Below the pieces are notes generated by a model, which saw only the letters and a program-made list of their open reading frames with translations, was not told the DNA's origin and did not search any database. A program made the position numbers and the translations under genes. DNA of 60,478 nt. Origin: an uncultured Agitococcus sp. (GTDB lineage: Bacteria > Pseudomonadota > Gammaproteobacteria > Pseudomonadales > Moraxellaceae). Shown piece by piece: positions 6,633 to 16,726 of this stretch. Numbering within the stretch: the stretch's first letter is position 1; each line of letters starts with the position of its first letter. The stretch is from contig NZ_CALETI010000172.1 in the NCBI RefSeq assembly GCF_937920075.1, forward strand, positions 1-60,478, written 5' to 3'.

Positions 6633-9356
6633 ATGGCAACGATTCATGTAGATGGCAAACAGTATGATGTTGATGGTGCTGATAACCTGCTTCAAGCCTG
6701 TTTGTCTTTAGGTTTAGACATTCCTTATTTTTGTTGGCATCCTGCCTTGGGCAGTGTGGGTGCTTGTCGTCAATGTGCGGTTAAGCAATATGCTAACGCC
6801 GAAGATAAACGTGGTCGTTTGGTGATGTCTTGTATGACACCTTCCACCGACAACACCTTTATTTCGATTGATGACGAAGAAGCCAAACAATTCCGCGCCA
6901 GTGTCGTGGAATGGTTAATGACCAACCACCCACATGACTGTCCAGTTTGTGAAGAAGGTGGTCACTGTCATTTGCAAGATATGACCGTGATGACAGGTCA
7001 TGACCGTCGCCGTTATCGCTTCACGAAACGTACGCATCAAAACCAAGATTTAGGCCCGTTCATTAATCATGAAATGAACCGTTGTATCGCCTGTTATCGT
7101 TGTGTGCGTTATTACAAAGACTACGCAGGCGGCGAAGACTTGGGCGTTTATAGCGCACATGACAACGTTTACTTTGGTCGTCCTGAAGATGGCGTGTTAC
7201 AAAGTGAGTTCTCGGGTAACTTAGTTGAAGTTTGCCCAACGGGTGTGTTCACCGATAAAACACACTCTGCACGTTATAACCGTAAGTGGGATATGCAATT
7301 CGCACCGAGCGTTTGCCAACAGTGTTCTGTGGGTTGTAACACCAGTCCTGGTGAGCGTTATGGCGAATTACGTCGTATCGAAAACCGTTACAACGGTGCA
7401 GTAAACCATTACTTCTTGTGTGACCGTGGTCGTTTTGGTTACGGTTATGTCAACCGTGAAGATCGTCCGCGTCAACCGATGATTCGTCAAGGTGCAAGCT
7501 TAGCTGCCACCAGCGTTGATAATGCTTTAGATACCGCCATTGCTCAGTTAAAAGGCAAAAGAGTCTTAGGTATTGGCTCGCCACGCGCCAGCCTCGAAAC
7601 CAACTTTGCCTTACGTGAGTTGGTTGGTGCTGCCAACTTTGCGACAGGCATGACCGCGGCTGAACAAGCTCGTGTCGCCTTAGTCAGCAAAATTTTGCAA
7701 ACTGAAGGTGTTGATACGCCATCGTTACGTGCGATTGAAGATAAAGATGCAGTCTTGGTGTTGGGTGAAGATGTCACCCAAACAGCACCACGTATTGCCT
7801 TAGCTTTACGTCAAAGCATCAAAAACAAAGCAGAACAATTAGCTGCCCAGCGTAAAACCAGTGATTGGCATCAATTAGCGGTCAAAAACATTGCTCAGCA
7901 TGAGTTGTCACCGCTGTATATCACCAGTTTAAGCGGCACACGTTTAGATGATGTGGCGCAAGAAACCTGTTTTGCGGCGATTCCTGACCAAGCACGTTTA
8001 GGTTTTGCCGTAGCGCATGCGATTGATAGCAATGCACCTGCCGTCCCGAATATGAGCGTTGAAGCCTTAGCTTGGGCGAAAAAGATTGCTGAAGATTTAT
8101 TAGCAGCTGATCAACCTTTAGTTGTGGCTGGAACATCGGCAGCCAGCGAAGATTTATTGTTAGCAGCCGCTAATATTGTACAAGCATTATTAGTTAAAGG
8201 TAAAAAAGCCGCCATTACTTTAGTTGTTCCTGAAGTGAATAGCTTGGGTGTTAGCTTATTGGGTGGCCAAGACTTAGATACAGCGTTGGCGAGCTTAAAA
8301 GCAGCTCATTATGATGCAGTCGTGATTGTCGAAAACGATTTATATCGTCGTCTGCCTGCCGGTGTGGTTGATGCGGCATTACAAGCCACCAAACAAGTGA
8401 TTGTGTTGGATCATCAACAAACCGCAACCACTGACAAAGCACATATCGTCTTGTCGGCAGCTAGTTTTGCTGAGGGCGATGGCACAGTGGTTAACAACGA
8501 AGGCCGTGCCCAACGTTTCTTCCAAGTCTATGAAGCCTCTTATTACAAGCCAGAACAGCAAGTCAAAGAAGGCTGGCGTTGGTTGCATGCGGTGCAAACT
8601 GGCATTGTTGGCGCAGACATTAACTGGACACAACTAGACGAAGTGATTGATAGCTTAGTGGTGGGTGTACCAAGTTTAGCCGCCATTAAAGACGCTGCAC
8701 CTGATGCTTCGTTCCGTATTAAAGGCTTAAAACTAGCGCGTGAACCACGTCGTTATAGTGGTCGTACGGCAATGCGTGCCAACATCAGCGTCCATGAACC
8801 GCGTCAACCCCAAGACCAAGACAGTGCTTTAGCGTTCTCGATGGAAGGCTACGTTGGCACACAAAACGCAGGCGCGTTGACCGCGTTTGCGTGGGCACCA
8901 GGTTGGAACTCTCCACAAGCATGGAACAAATTCCAAGATGAAGTGGGTGGCCATTTACGTTCAGGTGATGCGGGTGTACGTTTGTTTGATAACGTGCCAC
9001 GTCAAGCGGGCGGTTATGCCAAAAACATTCCTGCTGCGTTTACCCCTGCTGCCGATAAATTCTTAGTGCAACCGATTCATCATATTTTTGGTAGCGATGA
9101 ATTATCCGCACGTGCACCAGTCATGGAAAGCCGACTTCCACAAGCTTATGTGTCTTTAGCCACCGCCGATGCTCAACGTTTGCGTGTTGCCGATCATCAA
9201 ACGGTTATTGTTGGTTTAAACATGAAATTGCTTAAATTAACCGCACGTATTGATGAAGCCCAAGCCGAAGGTACGATTGGTTTACCGATCGGTTTAGCGG
9301 GTGTGCCTGTGGTTCAAGGTAATGAATGGGTGACAGTAACAGGGGAGGGCGCATAA
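6633..9356 (+). CDS. nuoG: NADH-quinone oxidoreductase subunit G
   Basis: This 907-residue Fe-S subunit contains an N-terminal [2Fe-2S] ferredoxin domain (PYFCWHPALGSVGACRQCAV), the His-Cys motif HDCPVCEEGGHCHLQ, a [4Fe-4S] motif CIACYRCVRYY, and a second cysteine set, SVCQQCSVGCN, which fits the extra N7 cluster seen in some NuoG proteins. The C-terminal two thirds resemble molybdopterin oxidoreductases, although in complex I this part carries no cofactor. Its TAA stop shares one base with the nuoH start. Confidence 0.95.
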   Translation: MATIHVDGKQYDVDGADNLLQACLSLGLDIPYFCWHPALGSVGACRQCAVKQYANAEDKRGRLVMSCMTPSTDNTFISIDDEEAKQFRASVVEWLMTNHPHDCPVCEEGGHCHLQDMTVMTGHDRRRYRFTKRTHQNQDLGPFINHEMNRCIACYRCVRYYKDYAGGEDLGVYSAHDNVYFGRPEDGVLQSEFSGNLVEVCPTGVFTDKTHSARYNRKWDMQFAPSVCQQCSVGCNTSPGERYGELRRIENRYNGAVNHYFLCDRGRFGYGYVNREDRPRQPMIRQGASLAATSVDNALDTAIAQLKGKRVLGIGSPRASLETNFALRELVGAANFATGMTAAEQARVALVSKILQTEGVDTPSLRAIEDKDAVLVLGEDVTQTAPRIALALRQSIKNKAEQLAAQRKTSDWHQLAVKNIAQHELSPLYITSLSGTRLDDVAQETCFAAIPDQARLGFAVAHAIDSNAPAVPNMSVEALAWAKKIAEDLLAADQPLVVAGTSAASEDLLLAAANIVQALLVKGKKAAITLVVPEVNSLGVSLLGGQDLDTALASLKAAHYDAVVIVENDLYRRLPAGVVDAALQATKQVIVLDHQQTATTDKAHIVLSAASFAEGDGTVVNNEGRAQRFFQVYEASYYKPEQQVKEGWRWLHAVQTGIVGADINWTQLDEVIDSLVVGVPSLAAIKDAAPDASFRIKGLKLAREPRRYSGRTAMRANISVHEPRQPQDQDSALAFSMEGYVGTQNAGALTAFAWAPGWNSPQAWNKFQDEVGGHLRSGDAGVRLFDNVPRQAGGYAKNIPAAFTPAADKFLVQPIHHIFGSDELSARAPVMESRLPQAYVSLATADAQRLRVADHQTVIVGLNMKLLKLTARIDEAQAEGTIGLPIGLAGVPVVQGNEWVTVTGEGA

Positions 9357-10357
9357 TGTTTGATTGGCTTACGCCCGAAATCGTAGCGACCTTGGTCGCT
9401 GTTGCACAAGCCGTGGTGATTTTGCTTGCCACGGTTATTTTAGCAGCTTTATTAAGTTTTATTGAGCGTCGTTTATTGGCTTGGTGGCAAGACCGTTATG
9501 GCCCAAACCGTGTTGGCCCTTATGGTATGTTCCAAATTGCTGCCGACATGCTCAAAATGTTCTTCAAAGAGGACTGGACACCGCCCTTTGCGGATAAGTT
9601 AACCTTTAGATTAGCACCAGCGATTGCCATGGGAACCGTGTTGTTGTCGATGGCGGTTGTACCGATTACACCCACATGGGGGGTAATTGATTTAAACATT
9701 GGTTTGTTATTCTTCTTTGGTATGGCAGGCTTAGCGGTTTATTCCGTGATGTTTGCGGCATGGTCATCTAATAACAAATACTCGTTATTAGGTGGTTTAC
9801 GTGCTGCCGCACAAACCTTGAGTTATGAAGTGTTTATGGGCTTAGCCTTAATGGGTGTTGTTGCCCAAGCTGGCTCGTTTAATATGCGTGAAATTGTTGA
9901 AGCCCAACAAGGTATGTGGAACATTATTCCGCAGTTCTTGGGCTTTTGTACCTTCTTAGTCGCAGGTATTGCGGTGACTCACCGTCATCCATTTGACCAA
10001 CCCGAAGCCGAACAAGAATTGGCTGACGGTTATCATATTGAATACTCTGGTATGAAATGGGGTATGTTCTTCGTGGGTGAATATGTGGCGGTAGTTGTGG
10101 TTTCAGCCATGTTAACGACCTTGTTTTTGGGTGGTTGGTTGCCATTATTTTCCTTCTTAGATTTTATTCCACCATTTCTTTGGTTTGCTGGTAAAACTGC
10201 CTTTTTCATCATGTTATTTGTGTTAGTCCGTGGCTCGTTGATGCGTCCGCGTTATGACCAAGTGATGAAATTTAGTTGGTTATTTTGTTTGCCCGTCACG
10301 TTACTCAATCTTTTAGTAACCGCCGCCGTGATTTTGACATGGGGTTCAGCAGCATGA
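9356..10357 (+). CDS. nuoH: NADH-quinone oxidoreductase subunit H
   Basis: NuoH is the 333-residue membrane subunit that forms the quinone channel at the arm interface. It has about eight hydrophobic segments and the conserved loops E-R-R-L-L-A-W-W-Q-D-R-Y-G-P-N-R-V-G-P and F-D-Q-P-E-A-E-Q-E-L-A-D-G-Y-H-I-E-Y-S-G. The start at ATG 9356 is fixed by GGGGAGG at 9342-9348; the in-frame ATG at 9326 lies inside nuoG. The last codons overlap nuoI by ATGA. Confidence 0.96.
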   Translation: MFDWLTPEIVATLVAVAQAVVILLATVILAALLSFIERRLLAWWQDRYGPNRVGPYGMFQIAADMLKMFFKEDWTPPFADKLTFRLAPAIAMGTVLLSMAVVPITPTWGVIDLNIGLLFFFGMAGLAVYSVMFAAWSSNNKYSLLGGLRAAAQTLSYEVFMGLALMGVVAQAGSFNMREIVEAQQGMWNIIPQFLGFCTFLVAGIAVTHRHPFDQPEAEQELADGYHIEYSGMKWGMFFVGEYVAVVVVSAMLTTLFLGGWLPLFSFLDFIPPFLWFAGKTAFFIMLFVLVRGSLMRPRYDQVMKFSWLFCLPVTLLNLLVTAAVILTWGSAA

Positions 10358-10896
10358 ATTTAATTTCTATTATCAAAGGCGCAGGGACACAAGTCCGCAG
10401 TATGCTTATGGTATTTAGTCATGGCTTTCGTAAGCGTGACACCATTCAATACCCAGAAGAAAAAGTCTATTTACCACCACGTTATCGTGGTCGTATCGTC
10501 TTAACCCGCGATCCTGATGGTGAAGAGCGTTGTGTGGCCTGTAACCTGTGTGCGGTTGCTTGTCCTGTAGGTTGTATTTCCTTACAGAAAACAGAAACCG
10601 CCGATGGTCGTTGGTATCCAGAGTTTTTCCGTATTAACTTCTCACGCTGTATTTTTTGTGGCATGTGTGAAGAAGCTTGCCCAACCACCGCGATTCAATT
10701 AACACCAGACTTTGAAATGGCTGAATTTAATCGTCAAGATTTAGTGTATGAAAAAGAACACTTATTAATTTCGGGTGGCGGTAAAAATCCAGACTATAAC
10801 TTCTATCGTGTCTCAGGTATGGCGGTTGCGGGTAAAGCCAAAGGCGAAGCCCAAAACGAATCAGCTCCTGTTGACGTTAAAAGCTTGTTGCCATAA
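10354..10896 (+). CDS. nuoI: NADH-quinone oxidoreductase subunit I
   Basis: This 180-residue subunit, the same length as in E. coli, carries clusters N6a and N6b. Both motifs are intact: CVACNLCAVACPVGC and CIFCGMCEEACPTTA. It also has the family's YPEEKVYLPPRYRGR and C-terminal DVKSLLP segments. It starts at ATG 10354, overlapping the nuoH stop by 4 nt; an in-frame ATG at 10276 would run through nuoH and is not used. Confidence 0.97.
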   Translation: MNLISIIKGAGTQVRSMLMVFSHGFRKRDTIQYPEEKVYLPPRYRGRIVLTRDPDGEERCVACNLCAVACPVGCISLQKTETADGRWYPEFFRINFSRCIFCGMCEEACPTTAIQLTPDFEMAEFNRQDLVYEKEHLLISGGGKNPDYNFYRVSGMAVAGKAKGEAQNESAPVDVKSLLP

Positions 10897-10909
10897 GCCG
10901 AGGTTAAAA

Positions 10910-11404
10910 ATGGAAATGATACTTTTTTATCTCGTTGCTGCCATTGCCGTATTTAGTACGGTGCGTGTGATTAGCAACAGCAACCCAATTCATGCGTTAT
11001 TAAACTTAGTTGTGTCTTTATTAGCCGTGGCCATGATTTTCTTTATGTTGGGTGCACCATTTGCGGGAGCGCTCGAAATCATTGTTTATGCAGGCGCAAT
11101 TATGGTGTTGTTTGTGTTTGTGGTGATGATGCTCAATTTGGGACAACACACAGTTAACCAAGAAAAGCAATGGATGAGTCCACAAGCGTGGTTTGGTGCA
11201 AGTGCTTTAGCAGGTATTTTATTAGCCGAAATGGTGTATTTGTTAAGTCAAAGCCATGACCATCAAACAGGGTATCAAATGGTTGATGCCAAAGCAGTCG
11301 GGGTGTCGTTATTTGGCCCTTATCTGTTGGTGGTCGAATTAGCCTCATTATTATTATTAGGGGCTTTAGTGGCAGCTTACCATTTAGGCAAACACGAAGA
11401 TTAA
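10910..11404 (+). CDS. nuoJ: NADH-quinone oxidoreductase subunit J
   Basis: This 164-residue integral membrane subunit has five hydrophobic segments. The third contains A-L-E-I-I-V-Y-A-G-A-I-M-V-L-F-V-F-V-V-M-M-L-N, the helix that holds a pi-bulge and conserved glutamate in the family. GAGGT at 10900-10904 precedes ATG 10910. The start is 13 nt after the nuoI stop. An earlier in-frame ATG (10775) lies inside nuoI and gives a hydrophilic extension unlike NuoJ. Confidence 0.95.
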   Translation: MEMILFYLVAAIAVFSTVRVISNSNPIHALLNLVVSLLAVAMIFFMLGAPFAGALEIIVYAGAIMVLFVFVVMMLNLGQHTVNQEKQWMSPQAWFGASALAGILLAEMVYLLSQSHDHQTGYQMVDAKAVGVSLFGPYLLVVELASLLLLGALVAAYHLGKHED

Positions 11405-11459
11405 TTAACGATTTCAAATTAAATGGCGCAGTGCGCCTAGGCAAAAAGGCGGTACAGGT

Positions 11460-11768
11460 ATGATAGCAATACCCATGGAGCACGGTTTGGCACTCGCGGC
11501 CACGCTCTTTGTACTGGGGTTAGTTGGCGTGATTGTGCGCCGTAATATCCTCTTTATGTTGATGTGTTTAGAAGTGATGATGAATGCAGCAGCCTTAGCG
11601 TTTGTTGTTGCAGGTAGTCGTTGGGCACAACCTGATGGCCAAGTCATGTTTATCTTAATTTTAACCTTAGCTGCTGCCGAAGCTGCCATTGGCTTGGCCA
11701 TTGTGTTGCAGTTTTATCGTCGCCATCATTCGCTCGATATTGATGTGGCAAGTGAGATGCGCGGATGA
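11460..11768 (+). CDS. nuoK: NADH-quinone oxidoreductase subunit K
   Basis: This 102-residue subunit has three transmembrane helices and buried acidic residues on the proton path: C-L-E-V-M-M-N-A in helix 2 and A-A-A-E-A-A-I-G-L-A in helix 3. The C-terminal S-E-M-R-G matches the family. E. coli NuoK is 100 residues and starts MIPLQHG, so ATG 11460 (MIAIPMEHG) is more likely than ATG 11475. It overlaps nuoL by ATGA. Confidence 0.95.
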   Translation: MIAIPMEHGLALAATLFVLGLVGVIVRRNILFMLMCLEVMMNAAALAFVVAGSRWAQPDGQVMFILILTLAAAEAAIGLAIVLQFYRRHHSLDIDVASEMRG

Positions 11769-13630
11769 ACTTACTTTATTTAACCTTTGTTTTCCCCTTA
11801 GTGGGATTTTTGTTGTTAGCCTCATTCCGCCAACGTTTGTCTGAAAACGTCGCGGCAGTGATTGGTGTTGGCTCGATGGGCTTATCCGCTTTGACAGCTT
11901 TATATGTGGGCATGGACTTCTTACAAAACGTGCCACAAGGCGGCTCTTATGTGCAAACCTTGTGGACATGGATGCAAATTGGCGACTTTAACGCCAGTTT
12001 TGGTTTGCATTTAGACGGTTTGTCCTTAACCATGTTGGGTGTAGTAACGGGTGTTGGCTTTTTCATTCACTTATTTGCCTCATGGTATATGCGTGGTGAA
12101 AATGGCTTTGAGCGTTTCTTCTCTTATATGAACCTATTTGTTGCCAGTATGTTGTTATTGGTGTTAGGTGACAACTTAGTGCTGTTGTACCTAGGTTGGG
12201 AAGGGGTAGGCGTTTGTAGTTATTTATTAATTGGTTTCTACTATTTTGACAAAGCCAATGGCGAAGCAGCGATTAAAGCATTCACCGTCACGCGTGTGGG
12301 TGATGTGTTTATGGCCATTGGTTTATTTATTTTATTTAAAGAACTAGGCACTTTAGACATTCAGCAAATCGTTAAATTAGCACCAACCCATTGGCAAGCT
12401 AATGACCCGATGTTGGTCTTTGCTACCTTAATGTTATTAGGTGGTGCGGTGGGTAAATCAGCGCAATTACCGTTACAAACATGGTTGGCGGATGCGATGG
12501 CTGGCCCAACACCTGTTTCTGCATTGATCCACGCAGCAACAATGGTTACCGCTGGTGTGTATTTAATTGCACGTACTCATGGTTTGTTCTTAATGACTCC
12601 AGAAGTTTTGCACTTAGTGGGTGTGGTGGGTGCAGTCACCTTAGTATTAGCAGGCTTCTCCGCTTTAGTGCAAACCGACATCAAACGTGTGTTGGCTTAT
12701 TCAACCATGAGCCAAATTGGTTATATGTTCTTAGCTTTGGGTGTGGGTGCATGGCATGCGGCAATTTTCCACTTAATGACTCATGCCTTCTTTAAAGCTT
12801 TATTGTTCTTATCCGCAGGTGCGGTAATTATTGCTTGTCACCATGAGCAAAACATTTTCAAAATGGGCGGTTTGTACAAAAAGATTCCTTTTGTCTATGC
12901 CTGTTTCTTGATTGGTGGCGGTGCATTGGCAGCGTTCCCATTCATCACTGTAGGCTTTTATAGTAAAGATGCGATTTTGTTACAAGCCTACGCCAGTGGT
13001 AATACCGATTTATTTTGGGCAGGTTTAGTCGGTGCTTTGTTTACCTCTATTTATACCTTCCGCTTAATTTATATTGTGTTCCACGGCAAAGAAAATGGTC
13101 ATGCCCATGAAATTCATGGCGTTTCTTACTGGTTACCTTTAGGGGTGTTATTAGTGTTATCTACTGGCGTAGGTGCATTTATTCACCAACCTTTAGAAGG
13201 TGTATTGCCAGCCTTTGCCAGTCCAATTAGCGAAGAAACCAAACATTTTGTTGAAATCTTAGCCATTGGTACAGGTTTAGTAGGCTTGGCGATTGGTGCT
13301 GCGTTATTTATGGGTGAACGTCGTGTTCCAACTGCTTTAGCAAATAGTGCAGTGGGTAATGCCTTGTCTCGTTTGTGGATGAATGGTTGGGGTTTTGACT
13401 GGTTATATAACTGGTTATTCATTAAGCCTTATTTATTGATTGCCCATTTAAATCGTCATGACGGTATTGATAAAGCCATTGGTTTGATTCCCCGTCTTGC
13501 CCGTTTAGGACATAGTGCCGTCAGCACATCCGAAAATGGCCGTTTACGTTGGTACACAGCCAGTGTATTGCTTGGTGCAGTTTTAGTGCTAGGCATGGTG
13601 TTGTATCTACAATTAAATCTAAGAGGCTAA
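11765..13630 (+). CDS. nuoL: NADH-quinone oxidoreductase subunit L
   Basis: NuoL is the distal antiporter-like proton-pumping subunit. The 621-residue protein is very hydrophobic and has the family signatures G-W-E-G-V-G-V-C-S-Y-L-L-I-G-F-Y, A-M-A-G-P-T-P-V-S-A-L-I-H-A-A-T-M-V-T-A-G-V-Y, and D-I-K-R-V-L-A-Y-S-T-M-S-Q-I-G-Y. A C-terminal extension is expected to form the lateral helix along the membrane arm. It is coupled to nuoK by ATGA, and nuoM follows after 9 nt. Confidence 0.96.
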   Translation: MNLLYLTFVFPLVGFLLLASFRQRLSENVAAVIGVGSMGLSALTALYVGMDFLQNVPQGGSYVQTLWTWMQIGDFNASFGLHLDGLSLTMLGVVTGVGFFIHLFASWYMRGENGFERFFSYMNLFVASMLLLVLGDNLVLLYLGWEGVGVCSYLLIGFYYFDKANGEAAIKAFTVTRVGDVFMAIGLFILFKELGTLDIQQIVKLAPTHWQANDPMLVFATLMLLGGAVGKSAQLPLQTWLADAMAGPTPVSALIHAATMVTAGVYLIARTHGLFLMTPEVLHLVGVVGAVTLVLAGFSALVQTDIKRVLAYSTMSQIGYMFLALGVGAWHAAIFHLMTHAFFKALLFLSAGAVIIACHHEQNIFKMGGLYKKIPFVYACFLIGGGALAAFPFITVGFYSKDAILLQAYASGNTDLFWAGLVGALFTSIYTFRLIYIVFHGKENGHAHEIHGVSYWLPLGVLLVLSTGVGAFIHQPLEGVLPAFASPISEETKHFVEILAIGTGLVGLAIGAALFMGERRVPTALANSAVGNALSRLWMNGWGFDWLYNWLFIKPYLLIAHLNRHDGIDKAIGLIPRLARLGHSAVSTSENGRLRWYTASVLLGAVLVLGMVLYLQLNLRG

Positions 13631-13639
13631 GTCAAGACC

Positions 13640-15205
13640 ATGATTCTTTCAGCACTGATTTTAATCCCCTTTATTGGTGGTTTCTTGTGTTGGGTCGGCG
13701 AAAAGCTTGGCCTCGGTGTTCCACGCTGGATTGCCTTGATTAGTATGGCAGCCGTGTTGGGTTTAGGTTGTCAGTTGTGGATGCAGGGTGATTACTCTTT
13801 AGCAAATGCAACTGTTGGAACAGCGCCTCATTGGCAATTAGAAGAGCGTTATACATGGATTCCTCACTTAGGTGTGAGTATCCATTTGGCTTTAGATGGC
13901 TTGTCTTTGCTCATGGTCATGTTAACAGGCTTATTGGGTATTATGGCCATTGGCTGTTCTTGGACAGAAATTCAACGTCATGTTGGCTTCTTCCACCTTA
14001 ACTTATTATGGAGTTTGGGTGGTGTTATTGGCGTATTCATTTCTTTAGACATGTTCTTATTCTTCTTCTTTTGGGAGATGATGTTAGTTCCTGTTTATTT
14101 CTTAATTGCCTTATGGGGGCATGCAGGCTCTGATGGTAAAAGCCGTATTTATGCAGCTAATAAGTTCTTTATTTTTACCCAAGCTGGCGGCTTGATTATG
14201 TTGGTGGGTATTTTGGCTTTAGTGTTAGTCAATTACCAAGCAACAGGCGTATTAAGTTTTGATTACGATGCCTTATTAGGTGCACATCAATACATGTCAC
14301 CTAATTTAGAAATGGCCTTAATGTTAACGTTCTTTGTCGCTTTTGCCGTTAAGTTACCGATTGTGCCAGTTCACTCTTGGTTGCCAGATGCCCATGCCCA
14401 AGCCCCTACCGCAGGTAGTGTTGACTTAGCAGGTATTTTGTTAAAAACAGCGGCTTATGGTTTATTGCGTTTTGGTTTGCCATTCTTCCCGAATGCCTCT
14501 GCTGAATTTACGCCAATCGCCATGTGGTTGGGTATTTTTGGCGTGTTTTATGGTGCATTCTTGGCTTTTGCCCAAACCGATATTAAACGTTTAATTGCTT
14601 ATACCAGTATTTCCCACATGGGTTTTGTGTTGATTGGTATCTACTCTGGTAACTTATTAACCTTACAAGGTTTAGTGATTCAGATGTTGGCACATGGTAT
14701 TTGTGCAGGTGGTTTGTTTATTTTATCTGGCCAATTGTATGAGCGTATCCACACCCGTGACTTGCGTGAAATGGGTGGTTTGTGGGGACGTTTTAGCTAT
14801 TTACCTGCGTTATTAATGGTATTTGCCGCCGCTTTATTAGGGATTCCTGGTACAGCAAACTTTATTGGTGAATTCTTGATTTTGTTGGGTGCATTTAAGG
14901 TTGTGCCGTTAATCACCATTATTGCCACTGCTAGTTTAATTTTGGCAGGTGTTTACTCCTTAATTATGATCCACCGTGCCTTATTTGGTCAGGCAAAATC
15001 TGACGAAAAATTGCCTGATTTATCAGGTCGTGAATTGGCATTAGTGGTCAGTTTAGTGGGTATCTTGGTGTTTTTAGGTTTATATCCACAACCTGTATTA
15101 AATGTTTCGCAAGCATCAATGGCACGAATTGAGCAAATTTATGCTCCAAAAGCCATCACTGTGCCTGCTGTAATCAATACCCCAGCACCCACATTGGCTC
15201 CCTGA
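13640..15205 (+). CDS. nuoM: NADH-quinone oxidoreductase subunit M
   Basis: NuoM is the second antiporter-like subunit, 521 residues with about 14 membrane segments. It shows F-F-F-W-E-M-M-L-V-P-V-Y-F-L-I, L-P-D-A-H-A-Q-A-P-T-A-G-S-V-D-L-A-G, and T-D-I-K-R-L-I-A-Y-T-S-I-S-H-M-G, which carry the conserved glutamate, histidine and lysine residues of the proton channel. The C-terminus ends in a short proline/alanine-rich tail. nuoN begins 7 nt downstream. Confidence 0.96.
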   Translation: MILSALILIPFIGGFLCWVGEKLGLGVPRWIALISMAAVLGLGCQLWMQGDYSLANATVGTAPHWQLEERYTWIPHLGVSIHLALDGLSLLMVMLTGLLGIMAIGCSWTEIQRHVGFFHLNLLWSLGGVIGVFISLDMFLFFFFWEMMLVPVYFLIALWGHAGSDGKSRIYAANKFFIFTQAGGLIMLVGILALVLVNYQATGVLSFDYDALLGAHQYMSPNLEMALMLTFFVAFAVKLPIVPVHSWLPDAHAQAPTAGSVDLAGILLKTAAYGLLRFGLPFFPNASAEFTPIAMWLGIFGVFYGAFLAFAQTDIKRLIAYTSISHMGFVLIGIYSGNLLTLQGLVIQMLAHGICAGGLFILSGQLYERIHTRDLREMGGLWGRFSYLPALLMVFAAALLGIPGTANFIGEFLILLGAFKVVPLITIIATASLILAGVYSLIMIHRALFGQAKSDEKLPDLSGRELALVVSLVGILVFLGLYPQPVLNVSQASMARIEQIYAPKAITVPAVINTPAPTLAP

Positions 15206-15212
15206 GGTTATT

Positions 15213-16679
15213 ATGAATCTGACTTTTGAGACTTTTTTACCTCTGTTGCCAGTTGGCATTTTGGGTGCAACAACGGTTGTGGTGATGTTGGCAATTGCCT
15301 TCTTGCGTCATCATTGGTGGAATGCAACGATCACAGTGGTGGGTTTAAACCTTGCCTTGGCTTCAGTGATTGCTTTAGTTTGGCAAGGTACAGCACCAAC
15401 AGCCATTACGCCATTATTGGTCGTTGATAATTTTGCTTATTTTTATATGGCTTTGATTTTGGTGGCAGCATTGGCTTGTTCCACCTTAACCCATGCTTTT
15501 ATTGATAGTTACAAAAACAACCGTGAAGAAATGTATTTGTTGTTGTTGATTGCAACCGCAGGTGCTTTGGTATTGGTTTGTAGTCGGCACATGGCTTCGT
15601 TCTTTATTGGTTTAGAGTTAATGTCTGTGCCTGTCTATGGCATGGTGGCTTATACTCATCATCGTAGTCGCTCCTTAGAAAGTGGCATCAAATACATGGT
15701 GTTATCCGCAACAGCTTCTGCTTTTATGTTGTTTGGTATGGCGTTAATTTATGCCCAAACAGGCACATTAGCCTTCTCAGGTGTCAGCGAACAATTAGGC
15801 GGTGGTGCACCCATCGGCCATTTAGCCACTTTTGGCGTTGGCATGATTGTGATTGCGATTTGTTTTAAATTGTCTTTAGCACCGTTCCATTTATGGACAC
15901 CCGATGTTTATCAAGGCTCACCAGCACCTGTTGGTGCGTTTTTAGCTACCATTGGTAAAGTGTCTGTATTTGCGGTGTTGGTTCGCTTTTTAGTTGAAAC
16001 ACCGTTTGAATTTACCTTGCCATTACGCGAAGTGTTTAGCGTAATTGCCGTTTTATCCATTTTATTGGGTAACTTATTGGCATTAATGCAAACTAACTTA
16101 AAGCGTTTATTGGGTTATTCCTCAATTGCCCACTTAGGTTACTTATTGGTGGCTTTAGCGTCTGGTGGCGGTACAGCGTTAGAAACGGTACATGTTTACT
16201 TGTTAACTTACGTGTTAACCTCTTTAGGTGCTTTCGGTGTGGTGACTTTAATGTCACAAGGTAAAGACGACGAAGATGCTGACAGCTTACATCACTATCG
16301 TGGTTTATTTTGGCGTCGTCCTTATTTAACCGCAGTGATGACAGTGATGATGTTGTCTTTAGCAGGTATTCCGTTAACGGCAGGCTTTATTGCTAAGTTT
16401 TATGTGATGTTAACTGGTGTGAATACTGGCAACTGGTGGTTGTTAGGCGTGGTGATTTTAGGTAGTGCGATTGGCTTGTATTATTATTTACGCGTCATGG
16501 TCACCCTTTATATGGCTGCTTCTGGTATGCCTAAACATGATGCGGCTAACGATTGGGGACAACGTACTGGCGGTATTATGGTATTAGGTGTTGCTGGTTT
16601 AGTGTTATTGTTAGGTATGTATCCACAACCAGCTATCGAAGTTATTAGAATGGCTAAGTTGTTGATTTTACCGCACTGA
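15213..16679 (+). CDS. nuoN: NADH-quinone oxidoreductase subunit N
   Basis: NuoN is the third antiporter-like subunit, 488 residues, with F-I-G-L-E-L-M-S-V-P-V-Y-G-M, F-H-L-W-T-P-D-V-Y-Q-G-S-P-A-P-V, and L-K-R-L-L-G-Y-S-S-I-A-H-L-G-Y-L-L-V. TGAGG of the preceding stop region serves as ribosome binding site for ATG 15213. It closes the nuo operon, and a strong hairpin terminator begins 15 nt after the stop. Confidence 0.96.
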   Translation: MNLTFETFLPLLPVGILGATTVVVMLAIAFLRHHWWNATITVVGLNLALASVIALVWQGTAPTAITPLLVVDNFAYFYMALILVAALACSTLTHAFIDSYKNNREEMYLLLLIATAGALVLVCSRHMASFFIGLELMSVPVYGMVAYTHHRSRSLESGIKYMVLSATASAFMLFGMALIYAQTGTLAFSGVSEQLGGGAPIGHLATFGVGMIVIAICFKLSLAPFHLWTPDVYQGSPAPVGAFLATIGKVSVFAVLVRFLVETPFEFTLPLREVFSVIAVLSILLGNLLALMQTNLKRLLGYSSIAHLGYLLVALASGGGTALETVHVYLLTYVLTSLGAFGVVTLMSQGKDDEDADSLHHYRGLFWRRPYLTAVMTVMMLSLAGIPLTAGFIAKFYVMLTGVNTGNWWLLGVVILGSAIGLYYYLRVMVTLYMAASGMPKHDAANDWGQRTGGIMVLGVAGLVLLLGMYPQPAIEVIRMAKLLILPH

Positions 16680-16694
16680 TTAGCAGAGTAATCT

Positions 16695-16724
16695 AAAAGC
16701 CTTGTCGAAAGACAAGGCTTTTTT
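16695..16724. terminator. Bidirectional intrinsic terminator after nuoN
   Basis: A 12-bp stem AAAAGCCTTGTC / GACAAGGCTTTT with a GAAA tetraloop is followed by T-runs on both strands. It serves nuoN on the plus strand and the convergent DUF1348 gene on the minus strand. Confidence 0.92.
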
Positions 16725-16726
16725 GT